Positions 32,246-40,947 of a DNA stretch of 64,000 nucleotides are shown here, piece after piece. The stretch spans positions 248,001-312,000 of the forward strand of contig NZ_CP118485.1 of the NCBI RefSeq assembly GCF_051124815.1. The letters are read 5' to 3'. Under the pieces are notes generated by a model. That model was not told where the DNA came from, did not search any database, and saw only the letters and a list, made by a program, of their open reading frames with translations. Position numbers and translations under genes: made by a program. Source of the DNA: Azospirillum sp051124815. Lineage in GTDB: Bacteria > Pseudomonadota > Alphaproteobacteria > Azospirillales > Azospirillaceae. Positions within the stretch are counted from its first letter, which is position 1. Every line of letters starts with the position of its first letter.

Positions 32246-34138
32246 ATGGAAGCAAGCATGGACGGGCGGGAGCATGCGGCAAAGCTGCGCGCGCTCGCGC
32301 TGGGGGCGCTGGGTGTCGTCTATGGCGACATCGGCACCAGCCCGCTCTACACGCTGCGCGAATGCCTGACCGAGGGCGGCGGCTTCCCGCTGACGCCCGA
32401 GGTCATCCTGGGCGTGCTGTCGCTGATCTTCTGGGCGCTCATCATCACCGTGACGGTGAAATACGTCGTCTTCATCATGCGCGCCGACAACCAGGGCGAG
32501 GGCGGCATCCTGGCGCTGACCGCGCTGGCCCTGCGCGGCATGCGGCCGGGACACCGGCGCACCGGCATGGTGATGGCGATCGGCGTGATGGGCGCCTCGC
32601 TGTTCTACGGCGACAGCCTGATCACGCCCGCGATTTCCGTGCTGAGCGCGGTGGAGGGGCTGCATGTCGTGGCGCCGGCACTGGACGCCTATGTCATCCC
32701 GATCACGCTGACCATCCTGGTCGGCCTGTTCGTCCTGCAGCGGTTCGGCACGGAGAAGGTCGGCCGGCTGTTCGGGCCGGTGATGCTGGTGTGGTTCGCG
32801 ACGCTGGCGGCGATGGGCGTCGGGCAGATCGTCCGCTATCCCGGCGTGCTGGGCGCGCTGTGGCCCGGCCATGCGGTGTGGATGCTGTTCGAGCATGGCT
32901 GGCACGGTTTCCTGCTGCTGGGGGCGGTGGTGCTGGCGGTGACCGGGGCCGAGGCGCTCTATGCCGACATGGGCCATTTCGGCCGCAAGCCGATCCGCGG
33001 CGCCTGGTACGTCATCGTGCTGCCGTCGCTGCTGCTGTGCTATTTCGGCCAGGGCGCCCTGCTGCTGCACGAACCGGAGGCGATCGAGAATCCCTTCTTC
33101 CATCTGGCGCCGGACTGGGCGCAGGTGCCGCTTCTGCTGCTGGCGACCGCCGCCACCATCATCGCCGGTCAGGCGGTGATCTCCGGCGCCTATTCGGTGA
33201 CGCTGCAGGCGATGCATCTGCGCTATCTGCCGCGGATGGAGGTGATGCACACCTCGGAGCACGAGAAGGGCCAGATCTACATGCCGCAGCTGACCTGGCT
33301 GCTGCTGGCCGGGGTCATCGTGCTGGTGCTGAGCTTCCAGACCTCCAGCAATCTCGCCGCCGCCTACGGCATCGCGGTGACCGGCACGATGGTGGCGACC
33401 ACGCTGCTGGCCTACAAGGTGGCGCGCTCGCTCGGCCGCTGGAAGCTGTGGCAGGCGGTGCTGGCGCTGGTGGTGTTCCTGTCGGTCGATCTCGCCTTCT
33501 TCCTGTCCAACCTGATCAAGGTGGAGGAGGGCGGCTGGTTCCCGCTGGTGGTCGGCGGGATGGTCTTCCTGTTGATGGCGACGTGGCGGCGCGGGCGCGA
33601 GGTGGTGCGCAAGCGGCTGGCCGAGGACGCGCTGCCCTTCGACATGCTGCTGGAGCGGCTGAAGGGCGGGTCGGTGCAGCGGGTGCAGGGCACCGCCGTC
33701 TTCCTGACCGGCAACCCGCGCGGCCTGCCGCCGGGGCTGCTGCACAGCCTGAAGCACTACAAGGTGCTGCACCAGCGGGTCGTGCTGCTGACTGTCGACA
33801 TCGAGGACGTGCCCCATGTGCCGGACGACCAGCGTTTCGAGCTGAAGGCGCTGTCCGCCGGCTTCTTCCGGCTGATCGTCCATTTCGGCTTCAAGGACGA
33901 GCCCGACATCCCGCAGGCGCTGGAGGCGCGGCGCATCCCGGGATTGCCGTTCGAGTCGATGGAGACGACCTACTTCGTCAGCCGCGAGACGCTGATCCGC
34001 ACCCACGGCAAGTCCGGCCTGCCGCGCTGGCAGGAACCGCTGTTCATCTTCCTGTCGAAGCTGTCGTCCAGCGCGTCGGAATATTTCTGCATCCCGCCCA
34101 ACCGGGTGGTCGAACTGGGCATGCAGCTGGAGATCTAG
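32246..34138 (+). CDS. kup: Kup-family potassium uptake protein
   Basis: A proton-coupled low-affinity K+ importer with about 12 membrane helices in the first 420 residues and a soluble C-terminal domain. The family marks are LGALGVVYGDIGTSPLYTLR (about 19-38), DNQGEGGILALTALAL, GASLFYGDSLITPAISVLSA and GQAVISGAYSVTLQAMHLRY. The 630 residues equal the usual length. It is divergent from the GGAEF response regulator across 244 bp, and ends before a strong stem-loop at 34188. Confidence 0.96.
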   Translation: MEASMDGREHAAKLRALALGALGVVYGDIGTSPLYTLRECLTEGGGFPLTPEVILGVLSLIFWALIITVTVKYVVFIMRADNQGEGGILALTALALRGMRPGHRRTGMVMAIGVMGASLFYGDSLITPAISVLSAVEGLHVVAPALDAYVIPITLTILVGLFVLQRFGTEKVGRLFGPVMLVWFATLAAMGVGQIVRYPGVLGALWPGHAVWMLFEHGWHGFLLLGAVVLAVTGAEALYADMGHFGRKPIRGAWYVIVLPSLLLCYFGQGALLLHEPEAIENPFFHLAPDWAQVPLLLLATAATIIAGQAVISGAYSVTLQAMHLRYLPRMEVMHTSEHEKGQIYMPQLTWLLLAGVIVLVLSFQTSSNLAAAYGIAVTGTMVATTLLAYKVARSLGRWKLWQAVLALVVFLSVDLAFFLSNLIKVEEGGWFPLVVGGMVFLLMATWRRGREVVRKRLAEDALPFDMLLERLKGGSVQRVQGTAVFLTGNPRGLPPGLLHSLKHYKVLHQRVVLLTVDIEDVPHVPDDQRFELKALSAGFFRLIVHFGFKDEPDIPQALEARRIPGLPFESMETTYFVSRETLIRTHGKSGLPRWQEPLFIFLSKLSSSASEYFCIPPNRVVELGMQLEI

Positions 34139-34187
34139 GGCAGAGTTTTGGGGCAGAGTTTGCCGGCCGGATTTTACCGGTGAGGCG

Positions 34188-34221
34188 GCGGGCGGGGGCA
34201 GATTGTGCCGCCCCCGCCCGC
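34188..34221. terminator. GC-rich stem-loop after kup (probable terminator)
   Basis: GCGGGCGGGGGC at 34188-34199 pairs perfectly over 12 bp with GCCCCCGCCCGC at 34210-34221. There is no U-run, so the function is likely but not sure. It lies between the convergent kup and the 84-residue unknown gene. Just before it, GGGCAGAGTTT is repeated in tandem at 34139-34161. Confidence 0.55.
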
Positions 34222-34255
34222 AGTCCGCACGCCTCATGCCGCTACCGGACGGCCT

Positions 34256-34510
34256 TTACCAGACGATCGAGACCGGCGGTTTGTAGGCGGAGGCGGCGAA
34301 CATCTGCCGCACCGCCAGTTCCAGCTTGATCTGCGCCTCCGACTTCTTGACGAAGGACAGGTCGATGTCGCCCAGGGATTTCACCACGCAGCCGGAGCGA
34401 CTGAGGCTGCGAAGCGCCGCCTGCGACGACTGCTGCTTGTCTTCGGGGATGGCGGTGACGGTGGCCGATCCCTCCGGCGGCCGGACGACGTAGAGGTCGA
34501 ATTTCGGCAT
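34256..34510 (-). CDS. Hypothetical protein, 84 residues
   Basis: A small soluble protein I do not recognise: MPKFDLYVVRPPEGSATVTA, then a helical, lysine-rich middle (SLGDIDLSFVKKSEAQIKLE) and MFAASAYKPPVSIVW at the end. The start at 34510 follows GGAGAG by about 6 nt, better support than the longer frame upstream. It lies downstream of the lipoprotein gene on the same strand (68 bp gap) and may be in its transcript. No signal peptide or membrane segment is visible. Confidence 0.65.
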   Translation of the reverse strand: MPKFDLYVVRPPEGSATVTAIPEDKQQSSQAALRSLSRSGCVVKSLGDIDLSFVKKSEAQIKLELAVRQMFAASAYKPPVSIVW

Positions 34511-34578
34511 GGGCACTCTCCGTTCTGACGAAAGGTCGAGTGCCCATCGCAAGGGCCGGGCCAACTTCTGTGCGGAGG

Positions 34579-35175
34579 TCAGCGCCGGACCATCGGCGCC
34601 AGATCCTTGCGGATGCCGGCGTCCAGGCGGGCGTTCAGGTCCTCCATCATCCGGCGGGTGATGTCGAGGAAGGTGGCTTCGCGGTCGGCCAGCGAGATGT
34701 TCTCCGGCACGGTGGTGGAGTGGGTGACGGTGGAGCGGGTCACGCCGCGGAAGCCGCCGTTGCCGGTGTCCGGCACCTCGCCGGTGATCTCCACCTCGAT
34801 CCGGCCGTCATAGCGCTGGGCCTGGTCGTTGGTGAAATAGCCGGTGATGCCCTTCTTGGTCGGCAGCGGCACCTCGACGATGCTGGCATCCCGGATGGTG
34901 ACGCGCACGCGGCCCGGCCCGCCGGCCGCCTGCAGCCGCTCCGCCGCCCAGCGCCGCACCGCCTCGGCCGGCGGAACGGCGGAGCGGTTCTCCACATGCT
35001 TGCCGCCCACCGGCCGATAGGCGTCGACCACGTCGATGGTGCCGGCATTCAGCACGATCGGCCCGAAATTGGAGAAATCGACCGGCCGCGGCGCCGGCCG
35101 CGGCGGTGCGCTCTGGCAGGCGGCGAGCAGGAGGGTGGCCATTCCGGCGGCAAGGGCAAAGCGGCGCGACAGCAT
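34579..35175 (-). CDS. Hypothetical lipoprotein
   Basis: A predicted envelope lipoprotein of 198 residues: MLSRRFALAAGMATLLLAAC is a lipoprotein signal peptide with the lipobox LLAAC (Cys20). The mature domain has VNAGTIDV-like strands (GPIVLNAGTIDVVDAYRPVG), an amphipathic helix (PPAEAVRRWAAERLQAAGG), and a beta-rich part with VRVTIRDASIVEVPLPTKKG. I cannot name the family. GGAG lies about 8 nt before the ATG. A terminator at 35221 separates it from hslO upstream. Confidence 0.75.
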   Translation of the reverse strand: MLSRRFALAAGMATLLLAACQSAPPRPAPRPVDFSNFGPIVLNAGTIDVVDAYRPVGGKHVENRSAVPPAEAVRRWAAERLQAAGGPGRVRVTIRDASIVEVPLPTKKGITGYFTNDQAQRYDGRIEVEITGEVPDTGNGGFRGVTRSTVTHSTTVPENISLADREATFLDITRRMMEDLNARLDAGIRKDLAPMVRR

Positions 35176-35220
35176 GGGGGCTCCGGTTCTTGGGCTGCGT
35201 TCGGCAACCTGGGTTTCTGA

Positions 35221-35255
35221 ACAAAGGAAAAGGGCGCGGCGCGGACGCCGCGCCC
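35221..35255 (-). terminator. Intrinsic terminator of the argD-argF-hslO transcript
   Basis: GGGCGCGGC (35232-35240) pairs over 9 bp with GCCGCGCCC (35247-35255). On the minus strand the stem is followed by TTTTCCTTTGT, a U-rich tail. It lies 34 bp after the hslO stop codon. Confidence 0.85.
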
Positions 35256-35289
35256 CTATGAACGCGCTGATGTCTGACCCTATTCCTCG

Positions 35290-36231
35290 TTAGGACGCGG
35301 GGCCATACACGCGGTCGAGATCAGCGTCGGTAAAGTGGTAGTCGGTCGAGCAGAACTGGCAGGTCACCTCGACCCGGCCGTCGTCGATCTTCAGTTCCTG
35401 CACCTCTGTGCGCGGCAGGCTGCGCAGCATGTTTTCCACCCGCTCGCGCGAGCAGCGGCAGCCGAAGCGGAGCGCATGGCCGTCATAGACCCGCACGCCG
35501 TCCTCGTGGAACAGGCGGTAGAGCAGGTCGGCGGCCGGCAACTCGGTCGACAGCAGCTCGTCGCCGGAGACGCTGGCCATCAGCGCCATGGCGCGGCGCC
35601 AGTCGTCCTCGCTGTCCGACGCGGTCAGACCCTGTTCCTGCGGCAGGCGCTGGACCATGATGCCGCCGGTGCGCCAGGGACCGAAGGAGCCGTCCGGCAG
35701 CACCGCGCGGTCGACCGAGACGGTCAGGCCGGTGTCGATCTGCTCCGACTGGCGGAAGTAATGCTGGACGCAGTCGGTCAGCGTCTTGCCATACAGCTCG
35801 ACGATGCCCTGATAGCGGTCGGTGTCCTGACCCTGGTCCACAGTGAAGGCGATGTAGCCCTTGCCGAGCAGCGCCGCGGCCGGGGCGATGTCGACGTCCC
35901 GCTCGGCCTTGGCCAGGGCTTCCGGATCGAACTGGGCATAGGCGCGCACGTCGCCGACCGAGGTGACGTCGGCCACCATCAGGCGGATCGGCCCGTCGCC
36001 CTTGGTCTGCAGCGTGAAGATACCCTCGTACTTCAGCATGCTGGCGAGCAGCACGGCCAGCGTCGCCGTCTCCGCCAGGAAGCGGGCGACGGTGGGCGGA
36101 TAGTCGTGGCGGGTCAGGATCTCGTCGATCGCCGGCCCCAGCTTGACGATGCGGCCGCGCAGGCGCGACGCCTCGATCTGGAACGGCAGGACGAAATCAT
36201 CGGTGAGCGGGCGGACGGACGGATCGTCCAT
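35290..36231 (-). CDS. hslO: Hsp33 redox-regulated chaperone
   Basis: A cytoplasmic holdase chaperone switched on by oxidation. The 313-residue protein has the Hsp33 N-terminal core (RPLTDDFVLPFQIEASRLRG, later GKGYIAFTVDQGQDTDRYQG) and the four zinc-binding cysteines, as CxC in RFGCRCSRERVE and CxxC in TCQFCSTDYHF. The ATG at 36231 is chosen because AAGGA sits 9 nt upstream of it, whereas it abuts the ATG at 36240. It follows argF on the same strand across a family B repeat. argD-argF-hslO is a familiar order in alphaproteobacteria. Confidence 0.95.
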   Translation of the reverse strand: MDDPSVRPLTDDFVLPFQIEASRLRGRIVKLGPAIDEILTRHDYPPTVARFLAETATLAVLLASMLKYEGIFTLQTKGDGPIRLMVADVTSVGDVRAYAQFDPEALAKAERDVDIAPAAALLGKGYIAFTVDQGQDTDRYQGIVELYGKTLTDCVQHYFRQSEQIDTGLTVSVDRAVLPDGSFGPWRTGGIMVQRLPQEQGLTASDSEDDWRRAMALMASVSGDELLSTELPAADLLYRLFHEDGVRVYDGHALRFGCRCSRERVENMLRSLPRTEVQELKIDDGRVEVTCQFCSTDYHFTDADLDRVYGPAS

Positions 36232-36357
36232 AGGGCGCATTCCTTAAGACAGAGACCGGTTATGCAGGCGTAGGGCCGAAGATCGGGGCGGCGAGCGGCC
36301 GAATCAAGATCGGCAGGGCACCCATGCATGGGGGTGGCCTGTGGGCGTGGGGAGGTT

Positions 36358-36464
36358 GGCCCCCTCCCCGACCCTCCCCCGCTGGGCGGGGGAGGGGACA
36401 AGTGCTAATGCGGGAGAGTGGCGGCAGTCCCTCCCCCGCCCAGCGGGGGAGGTTAGGTGGGGGG
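36358..36464. repeat. Palindromic repeat, family B, copy 3
   Basis: The left arm contains CCTCCCCCGCTGGGCGGGGG and the right arm CCCCCGCCCAGCGGGGGAGG, with a centre of about 30 bp (ACAAGTGCTAATGCGGGAGA). It lies between the co-directional argF and hslO genes. A nearby near-palindrome, CACCCATGCATGGGGGTG at about 36320, adds another hairpin to the same gap. Confidence 0.85.
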
Positions 36465-36477
36465 CTAACTCGCCCCC

Positions 36478-37419
36478 TTAGTCCAGCACGCCCATGCACC
36501 AGCCGAGGATGGCCTTCTGGGCGTGCAGGCGGTTTTCCGCCTCGTCCCAGACCACCGAATGGCGGCCGTCGATCACGCCGTCGGTCACTTCCTCGTTCCG
36601 GTGGGCCGGCAGGCAGTGCATGAACAGCGCATCCGGGTGGGCGTGCGCCATCAGCGCCTCGTTCACCTGATAGGGGGTGAGGATCGCCGCGCGCTCGTCC
36701 ACGTCGGTGTTGTGCATCGAGGCCCAGGCGTCGGTGATGACGCACTCCACCCCGCGCACCGCCTCTTCCGGCGATTCGGTGACGACCAGGCGGCCGGTGC
36801 CCTCGCGCTCCGCCCAGGCCAGCAGCTCCGGCGACGGGCCGTAGACGGTCGGGCAGGCCAGACGCAGCTCGAAGCCGAAGCGGACGGCGGCGTGCGCCCA
36901 GCTGACCGCGACGTTGTTGCAGTCGCCGAGCCATGCGACCGTCCGGCCGTTGATCGGACCGCGATGCTCCTCGAAGGTCATCAGGTCGGCCATGATCTGG
37001 CAGGGGTGGGTCTGGTCGGTCAGGCCGTTGATGATCGGGATGCTGGCATGGGCCGCCAGCTCATGCACCCGCTCCTCGCCGGTGGTGCGGACCATCACCG
37101 CGTCGACGAAGCGCGACAGCACGCGGGCGGTGTCGCCGATGGTCTCGCCACGGCCCAGCTGCATGTCGTCGGGCTTCAGCACCACGACGCTGCCGCCGAA
37201 CTGCTGCATGCCGACCTCGAACGACACGCGGGTGCGGGTCGAGGGCTTTTCGAAGATCAGCGCCAGCGAGCGGCCGGCCAGCAGGGTGGAGTGGGCCAAC
37301 CGGTCCTTCTTCAGGTCGGCCTTGATGCGCACGGCATGGTCGAGCAGGCGGCGCAGGGTGGCGCCGTCCAGCCGGTCGATGTCGAGAAAGTGCCGAACGC
37401 TGTTATTGTCGCCGCTCAT
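36478..37419 (-). CDS. argF: Ornithine carbamoyltransferase
   Basis: Makes citrulline from ornithine and carbamoyl phosphate in arginine synthesis. The 313-residue enzyme has the carbamoyl-phosphate motif FEKPSTRTRVSFEVG (about 57-71), TDQTHPCQIMADLMTFEEH, the ornithine-side VWLG-like VAWLGDCNNVAVSWAHAA, and the catalytic cysteine in FMHCLPAHRNEEVTD. Its start codon overlaps the argD stop (ATGA), so the two are translationally coupled. The 3' end is followed by a family B repeat and then hslO. Confidence 0.97.
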   Translation of the reverse strand: MSGDNNSVRHFLDIDRLDGATLRRLLDHAVRIKADLKKDRLAHSTLLAGRSLALIFEKPSTRTRVSFEVGMQQFGGSVVVLKPDDMQLGRGETIGDTARVLSRFVDAVMVRTTGEERVHELAAHASIPIINGLTDQTHPCQIMADLMTFEEHRGPINGRTVAWLGDCNNVAVSWAHAAVRFGFELRLACPTVYGPSPELLAWAEREGTGRLVVTESPEEAVRGVECVITDAWASMHNTDVDERAAILTPYQVNEALMAHAHPDALFMHCLPAHRNEEVTDGVIDGRHSVVWDEAENRLHAQKAILGWCMGVLD

Positions 37420-38588
37420 CCCACGCACTCCTGCGCCGTCCGGTCGAGAATCGCGACGGCTTCGTTCACTTCGGCTTCGCCGATGTTCAGGGGCGGCAGC
37501 AGCCGCACCACATTGTCGCCGGCCGGAACCGACAGCAGGCCGTTGGCGCGCAGCTTCGCCACCACCTCGCCGACCGGCTGGCCCAGCTTCAGGCCCAGCA
37601 TCAGGCCCTGGCCGCGCAGTTCCAGGAACAGCGACGGGTACTTGGCGACCAGTTCCTCCAGGCGGGCGCGCATGGTGGCGGACGTCTGCTGGACGGTGTC
37701 CAGGAAGCCCGGCGCCAGAACGACGTCCAGCACGGCGTTGCCGACGGCGGTCGCCAGCGGGTTGCCGCCATAGGTCGAGCCGTGGGTGCCGGCGGTCATG
37801 CCCGACGCCGCACGCTCGGTGGCAAGGCAGGCGCCGAGCGGGAAGCCGCCGCCGATGCCCTTGGCGACGCACATGACGTCCGGCGTGATGCCGGCCCATT
37901 CATGGGCGAACAGCTTGCCGGTGCGACCCATGCCGCACTGGATCTCGTCCAGGAACAGCAGCAGGCCATGCTCGTCGCACAGCGCGCGCAGGCCGCGCAG
38001 GAACTCCACCGAGCCGGCGCGGATGCCGCCCTCGCCCTGGATCGGCTCGACGCAGATGCCGCCGGTCGCGGGCGTGATGGCGGCGCGCACGGCGTCGAGG
38101 TCGCCGAACGGGACCTGATCGAAGCCGTCCAGCAGCGGGTCGAAGCCGTGCACCAGCTTCTCCTGCTTGGCGGCCGAAATGGCGCCTAGCGTGCGGCCGT
38201 GGAAGGCCTGCTCGAAGGTGATGATGCGGTTCTTCTGCGGGTTGCCGCTGTCATAGTGGTACTTGCGGACGGCCTTGGCGCCGCATTCCCACGCTTCCGC
38301 ACCGGAGTTCGTGAAGAACACGGTGTCGGCGAAGGTCGCCTCGGTCAGGCGCTTGCCAAGGCTCTCCTGCCCGGCGACCCGGAACAGGTTGGAGGTGTGC
38401 CACAGCTTCTTCGCCTGCTCGGTCAGCTTTTCGACCAGATAGGGATGCGCGTGACCCAGCGCGTTCACCGCGACGCCGGCGGCGAAGTCGAGGAATCGTC
38501 GCCCGTCGGTCGCGTAGAGATACGGACCTTCACCGCGCTCGAACACGATGTCGGCGCGGGCGTATGTGGGCATAACGACGGGGATCAC
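37416..38588 (-). CDS. argD: Acetylornithine/succinyldiaminopimelate aminotransferase
   Basis: A PLP-dependent transaminase for arginine (and probably lysine) synthesis. The 390-residue protein starts with V/MIPVVMPTYARADIVFERG and has FDFAAGVAVNALGH-like residues, FFTNSGAEAWECGAKAVRKY, the PLP-binding ICVEPIQGEGGIRAG and LLFLDEIQCGMGRTG, and the Schiff-base lysine in VMCVAKGIGGGFPLGA. The GTG at 38588 has GGAG 9 nt upstream and gives the usual N-terminus; the ATG at 38573 lacks a ribosome site. Confidence 0.96.
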   Translation of the reverse strand: MIPVVMPTYARADIVFERGEGPYLYATDGRRFLDFAAGVAVNALGHAHPYLVEKLTEQAKKLWHTSNLFRVAGQESLGKRLTEATFADTVFFTNSGAEAWECGAKAVRKYHYDSGNPQKNRIITFEQAFHGRTLGAISAAKQEKLVHGFDPLLDGFDQVPFGDLDAVRAAITPATGGICVEPIQGEGGIRAGSVEFLRGLRALCDEHGLLLFLDEIQCGMGRTGKLFAHEWAGITPDVMCVAKGIGGGFPLGACLATERAASGMTAGTHGSTYGGNPLATAVGNAVLDVVLAPGFLDTVQQTSATMRARLEELVAKYPSLFLELRGQGLMLGLKLGQPVGEVVAKLRANGLLSVPAGDNVVRLLPPLNIGEAEVNEAVAILDRTAQECVG

Positions 38589-38712
38589 GGCGTTGGACTC
38601 CAAAAATGGAAAATCCGGCGGCCATGCCTGACCGCCGGGAACGGCAAATATCCGGAGATTGATGGGTTCTGTCAACGGATAGGGGCGGAAAAGCGCGGCG
38701 AACGCGACGTCT

Positions 38713-39516
38713 TTACGCCTTGAGCTTGTAGCCGGTCTTGAACATGCGCCAGGCGAGCCACCACAGGCCGGCATTCACCCCCAGCATCACCGCGACGCCC
38801 AGCCAGCGCGCCCCGTCGGACACCCCGATGAAGCCGTAGCGGAAGCCGTCGATCATGTAGAAGAAGGGATCGAAATGGGCGACCCACCAGAAGACCGGCG
38901 GCAGGGTGTCGACCGAATAGAAGGTGCCGGACAGGAAGGACAGCGGCGTCACCACGAAGTTGGTGACCGCGGCGATGTTGTCGAACTTCTCCGACCAGAC
39001 GCCGCCGACCAGACCCAGCAGCGACAGCAGCATCGACGCCATCACCGCGTGGAACAGCACGAAGCCGGGATGCGGCATGTGCATCGGGATCACCGCCCAG
39101 ATGGCGAGCCCCGTCACCAAGCCGACCACGACGCCGCGGGTGATGCCGCCGAAGACGAAGCCGCTGACCAGTTCCATCGGCGACAGCGGCGGCATCAGGA
39201 TGTCGACGATGTTGCCCTGGACCTTGGCGATGACGACGGAGGAGGAGGTGTTGGCGAAGGCGTTCTGCACCATCGCCATCATGATCAGGCCGGGCGCCAG
39301 GAACTGCAGATAGGGCGTTTCCCCCACCATCCGCACCGCCGACCCCAGCGACAGGGCGAACACCGCGTAATAGAGCAGGGTCGTCACCACCGGCGCCCAG
39401 ACGGTCTGCTGGTGGACCTTGACGAAGCGCCGTACCTCGCGTGCGTAGAGCGTCCACAGGCCGATCCAGTTGACGGAACCGACATTGCGCGGCATGGGAG
39501 GAAGGGGAAGGGTCAT
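38713..39516 (-). CDS. ABC-2 type transporter permease
   Basis: A 267-residue inner-membrane permease of an ABC exporter of the polysaccharide/drug type (YadH/ABC-2 family), with six predicted helices. The family marks are FALSLGSAVRMVGETPYLQF, LAPGLIMMAMVQNAFANTSS, QGNIVDILMPPLSPMELVSG and PLSFLSGTFYSVDTLPPVFW, close to YadH-like proteins. The usual ATP-binding partner (YadG type) is not adjacent: upstream lies recX on the other strand. It precedes argD by 124 bp on the same strand. The start at 39516 is the first ATG with a reasonable ribosome site (GGAAGGGGAAGG on the plus strand marks other features only). Confidence 0.88.
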   Translation of the reverse strand: MTLPLPPMPRNVGSVNWIGLWTLYAREVRRFVKVHQQTVWAPVVTTLLYYAVFALSLGSAVRMVGETPYLQFLAPGLIMMAMVQNAFANTSSSVVIAKVQGNIVDILMPPLSPMELVSGFVFGGITRGVVVGLVTGLAIWAVIPMHMPHPGFVLFHAVMASMLLSLLGLVGGVWSEKFDNIAAVTNFVVTPLSFLSGTFYSVDTLPPVFWWVAHFDPFFYMIDGFRYGFIGVSDGARWLGVAVMLGVNAGLWWLAWRMFKTGYKLKA

Positions 39517-39633
39517 CGCGTCACGATCTGCCTGTTGGGAACCGGCCGGTATAAGGCCACGGACTGCCGAGAAGGCCACGGACTGTACGTGCGGCCTGTT
39601 CATCCGGCAACCGCCGCCGCCGAAGGGACTGCC

Positions 39634-40227
39634 ATGAACACCGACGACAAGCACCCTTCGAACAAGATGGCCGGTCCTGCGGCCAGAAAGCCGCCGAAGC
39701 GGGTCACGCCGCAGTATCTGGAGAATGCGGCGCTGCATTACCTGGAGCGCTTCGCCAGTTCGACGGCCAACCTGCGCCGGGTGCTGATGCGCAAGGTCGA
39801 TCTGTCGGCCAAGGCCCACGGCACCGACCGCGAGGAGGGCGCGCGCTGGATCGACGAGCTGCTGGCCCGCTATGTCCGCAGCGGCCTGCTGAACGACGAG
39901 ACCTATGCCCGCATGCGGACGGAGAGCCTGCACCGGCGCGGCGCCTCCACCCGGCTGATCGCCCAGAAGCTGGCCGGCAAGGGCATCGGCCGCGACGAGG
40001 CCGACAAGGCGCTGGACAGTCTGCGCGAGGATGTCGGGCCCGATCTGGACCTGACCGCGGCGCTGGCGCTGGCCAAGCGGCGGCGGCTGGGGCCGTACCG
40101 CCGGCCGGAACAGCGCGCGGCGCACCGCGACAAGGACATGGCGGCGCTGGGGCGGGCCGGATTCGGATACGAGATCGCCCGGCGGGTGGTGGATGCGGAG
40201 GACCCGGACGAGGTGTTGGGGGGCTAA
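39634..40227 (+). CDS. recX: RecX-family regulatory protein
   Basis: RecX proteins bind RecA filaments and limit their growth. The 197-residue protein has the three-helix RecX repeats, beginning TPQYLENAALHYLERFASST, then WIDELLARYVRSGLLNDETY and LHRRGASTRLIAQKLAGKGI, and ends with EIARRVVDAEDPDEVLG. recA is not in the window. No GTTC-N7-GTTC box is visible in the 117 bp upstream. It is divergent from the ABC-2 permease gene. Confidence 0.88.
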   Translation: MNTDDKHPSNKMAGPAARKPPKRVTPQYLENAALHYLERFASSTANLRRVLMRKVDLSAKAHGTDREEGARWIDELLARYVRSGLLNDETYARMRTESLHRRGASTRLIAQKLAGKGIGRDEADKALDSLREDVGPDLDLTAALALAKRRRLGPYRRPEQRAAHRDKDMAALGRAGFGYEIARRVVDAEDPDEVLGG

Positions 40228-40405
40228 CGCCGCGAAGCCGAAGCACCCCCCGGAAACGACGAAACGCGCGGCACCCTTTCGGATGTCGCGCGCCGCTCTC
40301 TTACCGGGAGTCGGAATCGTCCTGTACGCGTCCTAATTCTTGTCGGCGGAGCGGCAAGCGCCCCGCCTCAGCACACCAAACGCGCCCCAGATGCCGGGGA
40401 AGCTA

Positions 40406-40705
40406 TCAGGCCGCGGCCTGCAGCTTCTCCTGGGCCTTGGCGATCCGGCGCTTGATGCGACGGGCGTCGAGGCTCAGGACGGCATCCTTCGCATCGAGCA
40501 GGAAGGCGTCGAGGCCGCCCTTGTGCTCGATCGAGCGGATTGCGTTCACCGAGAGGCGCAGACGCACCAGCTGCCCCAGGCTGTCGCTCAGCAGCGACGT
40601 TTCCTGGAGGTTCGGCTGGAAGCGGCGGCGATTCTTGTTGTTGGCGTGGCTGACGTTGTTGCCAAACTGCGTGCCCTTGCCGGTCACGGAGCACCGACGT
40701 GCCAT
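40406..40705 (-). CDS. rpmB: 50S ribosomal protein L28
   Basis: A large-subunit ribosomal protein. The 99 residues start MARRCSVTGKGTQFGNNVSH and contain NKNRRRFQPNLQETSLLSDS and RLRLSVNAIRSIEHKGGLDA, an exact family layout; alphaproteobacterial L28 proteins are about 95-100 residues, longer than the 78 of E. coli. The gene stands alone between recX and the phasin gene. Confidence 0.98.
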   Translation of the reverse strand: MARRCSVTGKGTQFGNNVSHANNKNRRRFQPNLQETSLLSDSLGQLVRLRLSVNAIRSIEHKGGLDAFLLDAKDAVLSLDARRIKRRIAKAQEKLQAAA

Positions 40706-40947
40706 CGGACTGATCCTTTATTTTAGCAAATGAAACCCGGTAACGGACGGCCTGCCGCCCGAAGGAGGCCGCTATATAGTCGAACAAAAGCGCCGCCGTC
40801 AAGCCTGTCTTCAAGCCCGTCATCAAGCCGGGACCCGCGATGAAACCGTCAAAAGCCGAGTCGTCGCGGAAAGCTGGAGAGTCGAAGCGCGGCGGCCTCT
40901 TCGATCAGGCGAAGAGACGCGCCGCGCCAGTCTTGCCGTGATCGCTG

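Noticed and set aside
32900..32925. A TGGCACG motif in kup that looks like half of a sigma-54 promoter.
   Set aside because: It is inside a conserved coding region, and the -12 part (TTGC) is not at the right distance.
31009..34329. An 1106-codon plus-strand frame that starts inside the response regulator and runs through kup in another frame.
   Set aside because: kup is unambiguous in its own frame, and the long frame is only the out-of-frame shadow.
39520..39633. A search for a LexA box in front of recX.
   Set aside because: Single GTTC and GAAC words occur, but no pair with seven-base spacing.
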